In this document: positions 8,360 to 17,700 of the stretch, piece after piece
Position numbering within the stretch: position 1 is the first letter of the stretch
How the letters are laid out: each line of letters opens with the position of its first letter
Assembly (NCBI RefSeq): GCF_003217095.1
Contig: NZ_QJSR01000004.1
Coordinates: 310,001 to 374,000 of the forward strand
Reading direction: 5' to 3'
DNA: 64,000 bases
Origin: Rhizobium sp. PP-CC-3A-592
Lineage (GTDB): Bacteria > Pseudomonadota > Alphaproteobacteria > Rhizobiales > Rhizobiaceae
Position numbers and translations under genes: made by a program
Notes under the pieces: generated by a model
What the model was told of the DNA's origin: nothing
What the model saw: the letters and a program-made list of their open reading frames with translations, nothing else
Databases searched by the model: none

Positions 8360-10246
8360 TCAATCCATGGCGTGGATATCGCGGTCCTTGGTTTCCGGCA
8401 GGAAGAGCATACCGATGACCAGCGTGATGCCTGCAAAGATGATCGGGTACCAGAGACCGTAATAGATGTCGCCCTTGGCCGCGCTCATCGCAAAGGCCAT
8501 GGCCGGAAGCAGGCCGCCGAACCAGCCATTGCCGATATGATAGGGCAGGGACATCCCCGAATACCGGATACGGGTCGGGAACAGTTCGACCAGCAGCGCG
8601 GCGATCGGGCCGTAGACCATGGTCACATAGATGACGAGAACGGTCAGAACGGCGATCGTGCCGATCCAGTTGACCCGCTGCGGATCGGCGACCATTGAAT
8701 AGGTGCCGCCATTCGCCACCGTGTAGACCGGCATGGACGTCACGCCGGCCACTTCCTCCGCCGTCAGCAGCTTGGCGGCCACCAGTTCGTCGGCCGTCAT
8801 CGTTGCCGGCGCCGAGGCGCGCACCGTTGCCGGATCGAGCGACAGTTCCGGATTGGCGGCGACGAAGCCATCGAGCTTGCTCTCCGGCACCTTCGCCGCA
8901 CCCCGCTGCAGCGGATAACCCGCATCGTGCAGCGCCATGTTGATACCCTTCTCGAATGCAGAAGCCTTGGCTTTCGCATCCGCGCCGGCAGCGACCGTAT
9001 CGTAGCTCGGCACGGTGGCATCGCCGATCTTGACAGCCGCAGCCTGGCCAGCGGGGCCGGGAACGATGTCGTAGGGCACGGAATTGCGGGTGAGGAACGC
9101 GGTTGCCACGTCGCAGGACGTCGTGAACTTCGCCGTGCCCGTGGGGTTGAACTGGAAGGTGCAGTCTGCTGGATCGGCGGTCACCGTCGCGCGGACGGTC
9201 GCCTGCGCTTCGGCGAGCGCCGGGTTTGCGGTCCAGGTCATGGCCTTGAACAGCGGGAAGTAGGTGAGCATGGCGAGCAGCAGCCCGGCCATGATGATCG
9301 GCTTGCGGCCGATCTTGTCAGAGAGCAGGCCGAAGATGACGAAGAAGCTCGTGCCGATGAGCAGCGAGATGGCGACCATAATGTTGGCCGACTGACCATC
9401 CACCTTCAGGATGTTCTGCAGGAAGAACAGCGCATAGAACTGACCGCAATACCAGACGACGGCCTGGCCCATGGTGGCGCCGAACAGCGCGAGAATCCCG
9501 ATCTTGGCGTTCTTCCACGTGCCGAAGGCTTCCTTGAGCGGTGCCTTCGAGGTCTTGCCTTCCGCCTTCATCTTCTTGAAAGCCGGCGACTCGTTCATCT
9601 TGAGGCGGATCCAGACGGACACGCCGAGAAGCACGACCGAGACCAGGAACGGAATACGCCAGCCCCAGGCCGCAAAGGCCTCCTTGCCGAGCGCGAACTG
9701 GACACCGAGAATGACGATGAGCGACAGGAACAGCCCAAGCGTCGCCGTCGTCTGGATCCATGACGTGAAGTAACCGCGCCGGCCATGCGGCGCATGCTCG
9801 GCCACATAGGTGGCGGCCCCGCCATACTCGCCGCCGAGCGCCAGGCCCTGCAGCATGCGCAGGAGGATGAGGATGATCGGCGCGGCAATGCCGATGGTGG
9901 CTGCACCCGGCAGAATGCCGACGAGGAAGGTCGAGAGACCCATGATGAGGATGGTGACGAGGAAGGTGTATTTGCGCCCGACGAGATCGCCGAGCCGCCC
10001 GAAGACGAGGGCGCCGAATGGCCGCACGAGGAAGCCGGCGGCAAAGGCGAGCAGCGCGAAGATGTTGCGCGTCGTCTCCGGATACTGGCTGAAGAAGGTT
10101 GCGCCGATATAGACGGCGAGCGAGCCGTAGAGATAAAAATCATACCACTCGAACACGGTGCCGAGCGAGGATGCGAAGATGACCTTGCGCTCCTCCCCGG
10201 TCATCGGTGCGGCCTTCGTCCGGCCCACGGATGTCACATTTGCCAT
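8360..10246 (-). CDS. MFS transporter, MHS (metabolite:H+ symporter) type, with large periplasmic insertion
   Basis: 628 residues against about 430-450 for a typical MHS transporter. The N-terminal half is canonical: SSLGTVFEWYDFYLYGSLA in TM1, GRLGDLVGRK in loop 2-3, and GGEYGGAATYVAEHAP near TM4-5. Loop 8-9 reads LLSDKIGRKP. After TM9 (to about residue 337) comes a soluble segment of about 190 residues (338-526), followed by TM10 to TM12. By MFS topology this loop 9-10 is periplasmic; it holds two Cys (362 and 378) that could form a disulfide. The family moves carboxylates and osmolytes with protons; the substrate is unknown here. ATG 10246 is preceded by GGAGGA on the minus strand, which fixes the start over an upstream in-frame ATG at 10324. 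Confidence 0.88.
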   Translation of the reverse strand: MANVTSVGRTKAAPMTGEERKVIFASSLGTVFEWYDFYLYGSLAVYIGATFFSQYPETTRNIFALLAFAAGFLVRPFGALVFGRLGDLVGRKYTFLVTILIMGLSTFLVGILPGAATIGIAAPIILILLRMLQGLALGGEYGGAATYVAEHAPHGRRGYFTSWIQTTATLGLFLSLIVILGVQFALGKEAFAAWGWRIPFLVSVVLLGVSVWIRLKMNESPAFKKMKAEGKTSKAPLKEAFGTWKNAKIGILALFGATMGQAVVWYCGQFYALFFLQNILKVDGQSANIMVAISLLIGTSFFVIFGLLSDKIGRKPIIMAGLLLAMLTYFPLFKAMTWTANPALAEAQATVRATVTADPADCTFQFNPTGTAKFTTSCDVATAFLTRNSVPYDIVPGPAGQAAAVKIGDATVPSYDTVAAGADAKAKASAFEKGINMALHDAGYPLQRGAAKVPESKLDGFVAANPELSLDPATVRASAPATMTADELVAAKLLTAEEVAGVTSMPVYTVANGGTYSMVADPQRVNWIGTIAVLTVLVIYVTMVYGPIAALLVELFPTRIRYSGMSLPYHIGNGWFGGLLPAMAFAMSAAKGDIYYGLWYPIIFAGITLVIGMLFLPETKDRDIHAMD

Positions 10247-10274
10247 TCTCTCTGTCCTCCCAAAACTAAGGCGT

Positions 10275-10312
10275 GCATCCCACCGATCCTCCTCGATCGG
10301 TTCACGGGATGC
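10275..10312 (-). other. Two-tier hairpin in the transporter 5' leader
   Basis: GCATCCC / GGGATGC outer arms and ACCGATC / GATCGGT inner arms. Read on the minus strand, the loop shows GAGGAGG, 28 nt upstream of the transporter start codon. Read on the plus strand, the loop is CTCCTC, which resembles an anti-Shine-Dalgarno sequence. Function unknown. Confidence 0.4.
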
Positions 10313-10422
10313 GCCGATGGGCAAGAATGGCAGATCGGGAGGGCATCGGGCAGCGATCCTTTCGGATTATGACTTTCGTCTAACAACAGGCCCGCTCCGA
10401 CGGGTTTTGCCGTGCGAAGAAC

Positions 10423-10451
10423 CTTGACTTTACCGGCAGAATGAATAAGAG
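10423..10451 (+). promoter_or_regulatory. Possible asd promoter
   Basis: CTTGAC matches the rhizobial housekeeping -35 consensus exactly. The -10 position 17 nt downstream (TAAGAG) is poor, so this is a weak call. Confidence 0.25.
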
Positions 10452-10705
10452 CAGCAGCGGAAAGGGAAGGGTTTATGCTTCGTCTGATGTCCATCATCGA
10501 CTGCGCAAACGGTCTTGCTTCGGCAGGAGCGCCAGAACCCATGTCCGCACTTTTCACAAACACGGCCAAAACGACGACGAAAACCGTCTGACGTCTCTGG
10601 CCCACCGCTCTCTCCCCGGCACGGCCGGGGACGCGAAGCCCGCGCCGCAGGCGATCCGGGTTTCTCCCCCAGCTTCCGCGGAGAGAAGAGAAAGAGAGCA
10701 AGACA

Positions 10706-11740
10706 ATGGGTTTCAAAATCGCCGTAGCAGGCGCCACCGGCAATGTCGGGCGCGAAATGCTCAACATCCTTTCCGAACGCGGCTTCCCGGCCGATGAAGT
10801 CGTGGCGCTGGCCTCGGCCCGGTCGCACGGCACCGAAGTCTCCTTCGGCGACAAGACGCTAAAGGTCAAGAACCTTGAAAATTACGACTTCTCCGACACC
10901 GACATTTGCCTGATGTCGGCCGGCGGCGCGGTCTCGCTCAAGTATTCCCCGAAGATCGCCGCGCAGGGCTGCGTCGTCATCGATAATTCCTCGGCATGGC
11001 GCTACGACGCCGACGTGCCGCTGATCGTGCCGGAAGTGAACCCCGATGCGATCACCCAGTTCACCAGGCGCAACATCATCGCCAACCCGAATTGCTCCAC
11101 GGCGCAGCTCGTCGTCGCGCTGAAGCCGCTGCACGATTTCGCCAAGATCAAGCGCGTCGTCGTCTCGACCTACCAGTCCGTTTCGGGCGCGGGCAAGGAC
11201 GGCATGGACGAGCTCTTCAACCAGACCCGCGCCGTCTTCGTGGCCGATCCGGTCGAAAGCAAGAAGTTCACCAAGCGCATCGCCTTCAACGTCATTCCAC
11301 ACATCGATAGCTTCATGGAAGACGGCTATACGAAGGAAGAATGGAAGGTTCTGGCCGAAACCAAGAAGATGCTCGATCCGAAGATCAAGGTCACCTGCAC
11401 GGCCGTGCGCGTTCCCGTCTTCATCGGCCACTCGGAATCGGTCAACATCGAATTCGAAAACGAGATCACCGCCGATCAGGCCCGCGACATTCTGCGCGAA
11501 GCTCCCGGTTGCCTCGTCATCGACAAGCACGAAAATGGCGGGTACATGACGCCTTACGAAAGCGCCGGTGAGGACGCGACCTATATTTCACGCATTCGTG
11601 AAGATGCGACGGTCGAAAACGGCCTGAACATCTGGGTTGTGTCCGATAACTTACGCAAAGGTGCCGCACTCAACGCGATCCAGATCGCGGAACTGCTGGT
11701 CGCCCGCGGGCTGATCACGGCCAAGAAGCAGGCTGCCTGA
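10706..11740 (+). CDS. asd: Aspartate-semialdehyde dehydrogenase
   Basis: 344 residues. It reduces aspartyl phosphate to aspartate semialdehyde with NADPH, the branch point to lysine/diaminopimelate, threonine and methionine. The nucleotide-binding glycine motif AVAGATGNVGREML is at residues 6-19 and the catalytic Cys130 lies in ANPNCSTAQ. The C-terminal dimerisation half carries TCTAVRVPVFIGHSES. An A/G-rich leader (GAGAAGAGAAAGAGAG) precedes ATG 10706. It appears to be monocistronic, with a separate parS-containing gap before the next gene. Confidence 0.97.
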   Translation: MGFKIAVAGATGNVGREMLNILSERGFPADEVVALASARSHGTEVSFGDKTLKVKNLENYDFSDTDICLMSAGGAVSLKYSPKIAAQGCVVIDNSSAWRYDADVPLIVPEVNPDAITQFTRRNIIANPNCSTAQLVVALKPLHDFAKIKRVVVSTYQSVSGAGKDGMDELFNQTRAVFVADPVESKKFTKRIAFNVIPHIDSFMEDGYTKEEWKVLAETKKMLDPKIKVTCTAVRVPVFIGHSESVNIEFENEITADQARDILREAPGCLVIDKHENGGYMTPYESAGEDATYISRIREDATVENGLNIWVVSDNLRKGAALNAIQIAELLVARGLITAKKQAA

Positions 11741-11820
11741 TCGGCACTAAAGAGACGAGGGACCCGCCGACCGGTTAGGGACGGCGGCTCCCCAAGGTTT
11801 GAAGACGGACGCTGACGGAC

Positions 11821-11836
11821 GGATTCACGTGAAACA
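11821..11836. promoter_or_regulatory. parS: parS centromere site 1 (14/16)
   Basis: GGATTCACGTGAAACA, two mismatches (positions 1 and 3) to the 16-bp consensus TGTTTCACGTGAAACA. It lies in the asd-mltB gap. ParB encoded in this window is the expected ligand. Confidence 0.8.
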
Positions 11837-11902
11837 TCAAGGCGCTGCCTCTGCCAGACGGCAAGGTTGTCGGCCATTAGAAGCAGGGCTACGGGGTTTT
11901 TT

Positions 11903-12712
11903 ATGCTGAAGAAGACGTTCGCACTGGCAGGTCTTGTACTGGCCGCCGCCCTCGCGCCGCAAGCGGCCTTCGCCGCCAGCTGTGGCAACACGTCTGCCGG
12001 CTTCGACGCTTGGGTCCAGGACTTCAAGCAGGAAGCCTCCGGCCGCATCAGCCCCGCCGTGCTCGATCGCGCCTTCGCCGGTGTGAAGTACAACACCGCC
12101 ACCATTCGCGCCGATCGCGGCCAGAAGAGCTTCAAACTCTCGCTCAACGAATTCATGAAGAAACGCGGTGGCGCGACGATCGTCTCGCGCGGCAAGAAGA
12201 TGAAGGCGCAGAACGCGGCCCTCTTTGCGTCCATCGAACAGCGCTACGGCGTGCCGGCCGGCCCGCTGATCGCAATCTGGGGCATGGAAACCGGTTTCGG
12301 CAACTTCCTCGGCAAGGAGCACACGCTGTCTGCCGTTTCGACGCTTGCCTATGACTGCCGCCGTTCCGACTACTTCACCGACCAGCTCTACGCAGCTCTG
12401 ACGCTCGTCCAGCGCGGCGATCTTGCGACGGATGCCCGCGGTGCAGCCCATGGTGAAATCGGCCAGACGCAGTTCCTTCCCGCAAACGTCGTGAAATACG
12501 GCGTCGATGGCGATGGCAACGGTCATGTCGATATGGTTCGCTCCAAGGCCGACGCCCTGGCCTCCACGGCCAACTTCCTGCGCGGCCATGGCTGGCGGGC
12601 AGGGGGCGGCTATCAGCCGGGTGAAGCCAATTTCGGCGCCATTCAGGGCTGGAACGCGGCCAGCGTCTACCAGCAGGCGATCGCCCAGATCGCAGCCGAC
12701 ATCGACGGCTGA
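11903..12712 (+). CDS. Periplasmic lytic murein transglycosylase, MltB family
   Basis: 269 residues. A Sec signal peptide (KK then a hydrophobic core) ends at about AFA-24. There is no lipobox, so the enzyme is soluble or released rather than anchored, unlike E. coli MltB. The SLT_2 catalytic motif IWGMETGFGNFLG supplies Glu129. The enzyme cleaves peptidoglycan glycan strands with formation of 1,6-anhydro-muramyl ends. No C-terminal PG-binding domain is visible. ATG 11903 is chosen because it opens the signal peptide; an upstream in-frame ATG at 11867 would put 12 extra residues before it. Confidence 0.92.
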   Translation: MLKKTFALAGLVLAAALAPQAAFAASCGNTSAGFDAWVQDFKQEASGRISPAVLDRAFAGVKYNTATIRADRGQKSFKLSLNEFMKKRGGATIVSRGKKMKAQNAALFASIEQRYGVPAGPLIAIWGMETGFGNFLGKEHTLSAVSTLAYDCRRSDYFTDQLYAALTLVQRGDLATDARGAAHGEIGQTQFLPANVVKYGVDGDGNGHVDMVRSKADALASTANFLRGHGWRAGGGYQPGEANFGAIQGWNAASVYQQAIAQIAADIDG

Positions 12713-12734
12713 TCCTTTCGGATTTTGATGACAG

Positions 12735-12769
12735 AAAAGCCCCGGCGCGGATGCGTTCCGGGGCTTTTT
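12735..12769. terminator. Bidirectional terminator between the MltB-type gene and the carbonic anhydrase gene
   Basis: AAAAGCCCCGG / CCGGGGCTTTTT stem-loop with U-tract, starting 23 nt after the mltB-type stop codon and lying between convergent genes. Confidence 0.85.
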
Positions 12770-12842
12770 CATGGTCATTTACAAGAAAGGCTGCAACGGT
12801 TCGACCCGTGCAGCCCTTCTTGAAACGATCATATGGCGCGTA

Positions 12843-13484
12843 TCAGGTCCCGGGCCGGGAGAAATCACCCGACTTCGGATCCATAACCCACAGCTCCCCT
12901 GTCGAAATATCGAACCATGCGCCGTGCAGCTGCAGCTTGCCGCGCTGCTCGAGGATCTGGACGCAGGGGAACGTCCGCAGGTTGACGATAGAATTGCGGA
13001 TCGACACATGCTCCATCGCACGCTGCCGCTCCGCCGCCGTCATGATGTCGTTTCCTGCGATCTGTTCGGCCGCCGGCTTCAGCATGTTCATCCATTTGCC
13101 GATGAAGTCGCCGGGCGACAGAGGCTCGGCGCTGCTATCGAGCACCGCCTTGATACCGCCGCAGCGGCCATGGCCCATGACGACAATATCCTTGACGCGC
13201 AGCGACTGGACCGCGAATTCCAGCGCTGCCGAGGTCGAATGATACTGGCCATCGGGCTCGTAGGGCGGAACCATGTTGGCCACGTTGCGCACCACGAAGA
13301 GTTCGCCCGGTCCGCTGTCGAAGACGGTTTCCGGCGCGGCGCGGGAGTCGCAACAAGCGACGATCAGCGTCTTCGGCTGCTGTCCGGTTTCGGCCAGCGT
13401 CTTGTAGCGGGCCTGCTGCTCGCTGAACCGGCCGTTCATGAATTTCTTGTAACCGCCCAGCAGGTGCTCGGGAAAATTATACAT
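12843..13484 (-). CDS. Beta-class carbonic anhydrase
   Basis: 213 residues. It interconverts CO2 and bicarbonate in the cytoplasm, supplying bicarbonate to carboxylases. Zinc ligands are clear: Cys45 in ACCDSR (with the Asp46-Arg48 dyad), and His105 and Cys108 in GHGRCGG. The pattern CxDxR...HxxC is diagnostic of the beta class. The C-terminal half contains the usual helix and the strand HGAWFDISTGEL. ATG 13484 starts the conserved N-terminal helix. It is followed downstream on the same strand by the pyridoxal-kinase gene's opposite end only by position; no operon is implied. Confidence 0.95.
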   Translation of the reverse strand: MYNFPEHLLGGYKKFMNGRFSEQQARYKTLAETGQQPKTLIVACCDSRAAPETVFDSGPGELFVVRNVANMVPPYEPDGQYHSTSAALEFAVQSLRVKDIVVMGHGRCGGIKAVLDSSAEPLSPGDFIGKWMNMLKPAAEQIAGNDIMTAAERQRAMEHVSIRNSIVNLRTFPCVQILEQRGKLQLHGAWFDISTGELWVMDPKSGDFSRPGT

Positions 13485-13606
13485 GTGCCTGTGCCCTTTT
13501 TGCTTCCCGTGTTTAAGCGCCGAATGCCCGATGAGGCAAGAGTAACGCGGTCAGCTGGGTTAATTTGCAGCACGCAGGCATGACAACGGCCCGCAAATGC
13601 AGAGCC

Positions 13607-14482
13607 TCAGCGCTTACGCGTCTGCGCCGGATGCATCAGGTGTCGCATCTGCACCAGCGACATCGGCCCTGTCAGGCAATGCGCGTCCTGCTGCAGCGTC
13701 AGCTCGTCCGCGCCGCGCCGTGCCGAGCGGGCCACCATCTCGAACACGCTGGCGGTGGCAAGCTGCAGCGCCTTCTCCTCGCTCTGACCCTCCAGCAGCC
13801 GTCCCAGAAACAGCGCGGCCATCAGGTCGCCCGTCCCGTTCGGCGGATTGTCCACCAGCCGGTGCTCGGCCAGCAGCGCATGATGTCCGGAGAGGTAGAG
13901 ATTGCCTGTGCTGCCGTTCATCATGGCGATGGCCGACGTTACCAGCATGCGCGATGGCCCGAGCGCCAGCGCGGCATCCAGAATGGCCGCATTGCTGTCG
14001 AGCGCCGCATTCGAGAGCCAGGACAGCTCGAACCGGTTCGGCGTGGCGAGCCCCGCCAAAGGCAGCAGCCTGTCCCGGATGCCCGAGGCCACCGGTTCCG
14101 GCACATAGAGATCGCCCCGGTCGCCGATGACGGGATCACAGGCATAGATGAGGTGAGGATTGCGCGCCTTCAGCGTCTCGACCAGCCGGGCCACCGCCTC
14201 GACCTGCTGCGCATTGCCGAGATAGCCGGACAATACGGCCCGAACCTCGCCCACCCAGGGGGACGCCGCAAGCTCGCCCAGCATCGCATCGAACGTATCC
14301 GGGTCGATCGCCATCCGCGTCGAGCGTCCATGGCCGGGATGCCAAGGCATGATGACCGTCGGTACGGCCCATACGGTGAAACCCAGCGTCTCCAGCGCGA
14401 AGACGGCGGCGCGATTGCCGACGGAGCCCCGCATGACGTGGCTGGAAATGACGATGACGGCACCGGCAGCGGTCTCGGACAT
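13607..14482 (-). CDS. pdxY: Pyridoxal kinase (PdxY/PdxK family)
   Basis: 291 residues, ribokinase-fold. It phosphorylates pyridoxal with ATP in the vitamin B6 salvage path. The N-terminal SSHVMRGSVGNRAA, the middle CDPVIGDRGDLYVPE and the catalytic anion-hole motif NGTGD (Asp219) are all typical. Length fits PdxY (about 285-290 residues). It stands between the carbonic anhydrase gene (122 nt downstream) and the divergent glutamate dehydrogenase gene. The 235-nt divergent gap at 14483-14717 contains no other gene that I can support. Confidence 0.9.
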   Translation of the reverse strand: MSETAAGAVIVISSHVMRGSVGNRAAVFALETLGFTVWAVPTVIMPWHPGHGRSTRMAIDPDTFDAMLGELAASPWVGEVRAVLSGYLGNAQQVEAVARLVETLKARNPHLIYACDPVIGDRGDLYVPEPVASGIRDRLLPLAGLATPNRFELSWLSNAALDSNAAILDAALALGPSRMLVTSAIAMMNGSTGNLYLSGHHALLAEHRLVDNPPNGTGDLMAALFLGRLLEGQSEEKALQLATASVFEMVARSARRGADELTLQQDAHCLTGPMSLVQMRHLMHPAQTRKR

Positions 14483-14717
14483 GCAGCAGGTCTCTCTTTC
14501 GGGTTCTCCCGCCAGATCGCCCGACGGTCATGCCGCTGTCAACTGCGCATGGGAAGAGGAGCCGATACCTCGACGGCAGGAACCCGATTCCGATCCGCTC
14601 GACCCAATGGCCTGCCAAGAGCGCATCCATGCTTCGGGAGAAAACAGGCTTAGCGGTCGCAAATGCGAATTGTTCTGCTAGGTTCACGTAAAAACAACGG
14701 CTGGAGGACGAAACACC

Positions 14718-17700
14718 ATGGGCACTCGACATCATCCGAAGAAAACCCGCCTGATCGGCGAGATCGAGCAGGCCGCAGAACGCCTCGGCCAGCCCTTCCT
14801 GTCGCCGGCCATCCTCTTCGGACGCGCGAGCCCTGACGATATCGCCGCCTATGATGTCGGCATGCTCGCCGCCGCCGCGGCGCACGCCTATCAGGAAGTG
14901 ACCGCTCGCAAGAGGAACACCTCCCGCGTAACCGTTACGGATCTAGAAAGCGTGAAGCCTGGCGGCGCGCCGGTCTCCGTTCTCTGCGTCACCGACCGCA
15001 ACATGCCCTTCCTCTATGATTCCATCATGGGTGAGGTCACGAGCCGGCACCGTGATCTCTCGCTCGCGGTCCACCCGATTCTGGTGGTGTCCAAGGGCGC
15101 CGAGCCCGTGCTGTTCGATCCCGAGGAGGAGAGCGATCCGACGGATCGCGTCAGCCATATCCAGATTCACCTCAACCACCTCGTGGCCGAGGAGGCGACG
15201 GCACTGGTGGGGGCGATCGAGACCGTCCTTGCGCAGGTGCATCAGGCCGTGGGCGACTGGGAGCCGATGAAGACGCTTCTCGGCGAAGCCATGGGCGAAC
15301 TGGAAGGGCAGACGACAAGCGACCGCGACGCCGACCGCAAGGAGGCGCTCGCTTTCCTGAAATGGCTGCGCGACGACAACTTCACCTTCCTCGGCATGCG
15401 CGAATACAGCTATTCCGGCGACGGGCAGAAAGCGACGCTCGACCGCGGCACCGGCCACGGCCTCGGCATCCTTTCCGATCCGAACGTCCGCGTGCTGCGC
15501 CAGGGACACGACGCCGTCGTCACCACGCCGGAAATCCTCGCCTTCCTGCAGGGTCCGGATTTCCTGATCGTCACAAAGGCGAACACCAAGGCCCTCGTCC
15601 ACCGCCGCGCCTATATGGATTACATCGGCATCAAACGCTTCGACTCCAAGGGCAACGTGATCGGCGAACTGCGCGTCGTCGGCCTCTTCACCTCGACGGC
15701 CTATACGCGCTCGGCCTCCGACATTCCGCTGCTGCGGCTGAAGGTGCGCCGCGTCATCGAGCATTTCGGCTTCGATCCGCACAGCCACTCCGGCAAAATG
15801 CTGATCAATACGCTCGAATCCTACCCGCGCGACGACCTGTTCCAGATCGATGTCGAAGAGTTGCAGGTGTTCTGCGAGCAGATCAACGAGCTCGCCGATC
15901 GCCCCCGCGTGCGCGTCCTGCCGCGCATCGACCGCTTCGATCGCTTCGTCTCGATCATCGTCTACGTGCCGCGCGAACAATATGATTCCCGCGTCCGCGA
16001 GCGTATCGGCGATGTTTTCAAAGATGTCTACGAGGGCCGGGTTTCCGCCTATTACCCGGCCTTTCCGGCCGGCGGGCTCGCCCGCGTCCACTTCATCATC
16101 GGCCGCTCCGGTGGCACGACGCCGCGTGTCGCCCAGAGCACGCTGGAAGATGCCGTCCGCGAGATCGTCACGCGCTGGTCCGATCGTTTTCATCTGCTCG
16201 CCCGCCGCGACGGCGTATCGCTGAGCGTGAGCGAAGGCTATCAGGCGGCCTTCACTCCCGCTGAAGCCTATGCCGACCTGCCCGACATCGCTGCCGCGCA
16301 AACGGACGATCCGATTCGCATCGCCTTCTACGAGCGCCACCGGCTGCAGGACACGCCATCGGAGACGGCCGGGGAGGACACGTCGAACGCCGATCGCCTC
16401 GAGCTGAAGATTTTCCACGCCGACCGCGCCGTCTCGCTCTCCCAGCGCGTGCCGCTGCTCGAAAATCTCGGCTTCCGCGTCATCAGCGAGCAGACCCACG
16501 ATCTCTCCGTTTCCGATGCGAAAGGCGAGCGGCTGGTGGTTCTTCACGACATGGAGCTGATCCACCGTGATGGAAAGACGCTCGACGTCTCGTCCATGGG
16601 CCCATTGCTGGAAGAGGCCTTCCTCTCCGCCTGGACGGGCAAAATCGAGGACGACGCCTTCAACCGGCTGATCCTGCTGGCTGGTCTCAACGCACGCGAC
16701 GTCACGGTGCTGCGTGCCTATGCGCGCTACCTTCGCCAGGCCGGCATTCCCTATTCGCAAGGGCTGATCGCCGAAACGCTGAACAAATATCCCGCGATAT
16801 CCGCCGACATATTCCGCCTCTTCATCGCGCGGATGAATCCGCAGACCGAGGAGAAGGCGCGAACGCGCGACGTCTCCAACCTCCAGACGAGCCTCGAAGA
16901 TGCGCTCAACGCCGTTCCCAGTCTCGACGAAGACCGTATTCTCCGGCGCATGATGAACGCGGTGCTCTCGACGCTGCGCACCAACTATTTCCAGCGCGAC
17001 GAAGCGGGCGAACCGCGTGTCATGCTGGCCTTCAAGTTCGACCCGAAGCTCCTCGACGGCCTGCCGGAGCCGCGGCCCTTCCGCGAGATCTTCATCTATG
17101 GCGTCGAGGTCGAAGGTGTGCATCTGCGCTTCGGCAAGGTCGCCCGTGGCGGCCTGCGCTGGTCGGACCGGGCACAGGATTATCGCACCGAGGTGCTGGG
17201 CCTGGTGAAGGCGCAGCAGGTCAAGAACGCCGTCATCGTGCCTGTCGGCGCAAAGGGCGGCTTTTTTCCGAAGCTGCTGCCGGCCGGCGGCGCGCGCGAC
17301 GAGATCTTCCGCGTCGGCACCGAGGCCTACAAGACCTATATCCGCACCATGCTGTCGATCACCGACAATATCGTCGATCAGGAGATCGTGCCGCCTGACA
17401 ACACGCTGCGTCTGGATGGCGACGATCCCTACTTCGTGGTCGCCGCCGACAAGGGCACGGCCACTTTCTCCGATACGGCAAACGGCCTGGCGCAGGATTC
17501 CGGCTTCTGGCTCGACGATGCCTTCGCCTCCGGCGGCTCGGCCGGTTACGATCACAAGAAGATGGGCATTACGGCGCGCGGCGCCTGGGAAACGGTCAAG
17601 CGCCACTTCCGCGAGATGAACATCGATATCCAGACGACGCCCTTCAGCGTCGTCGGTGTCGGCGACATGTCCGGCGACGTCTTCGGCAACGGCATGCTGC

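Larger units (their letters stand above)
10247..10705. other. 459-nt divergent intergenic region between transporter and asd
   Basis: No convincing gene. It holds the leader hairpin of the transporter at 10275-10312, a CTTGAC box at 10423-10428, and a short GC hairpin CCCCGGC / GCCGGGG at 10614-10630, about 75 nt before asd. The rest shows nothing I can name. Confidence 0.5.

Noticed and set aside
14680-14695. parS-like AGGTTCACGTAAAAAC before the glutamate dehydrogenase gene
   Set aside because: Only 11 of 16 matches and the central palindrome is broken (CACGTA).
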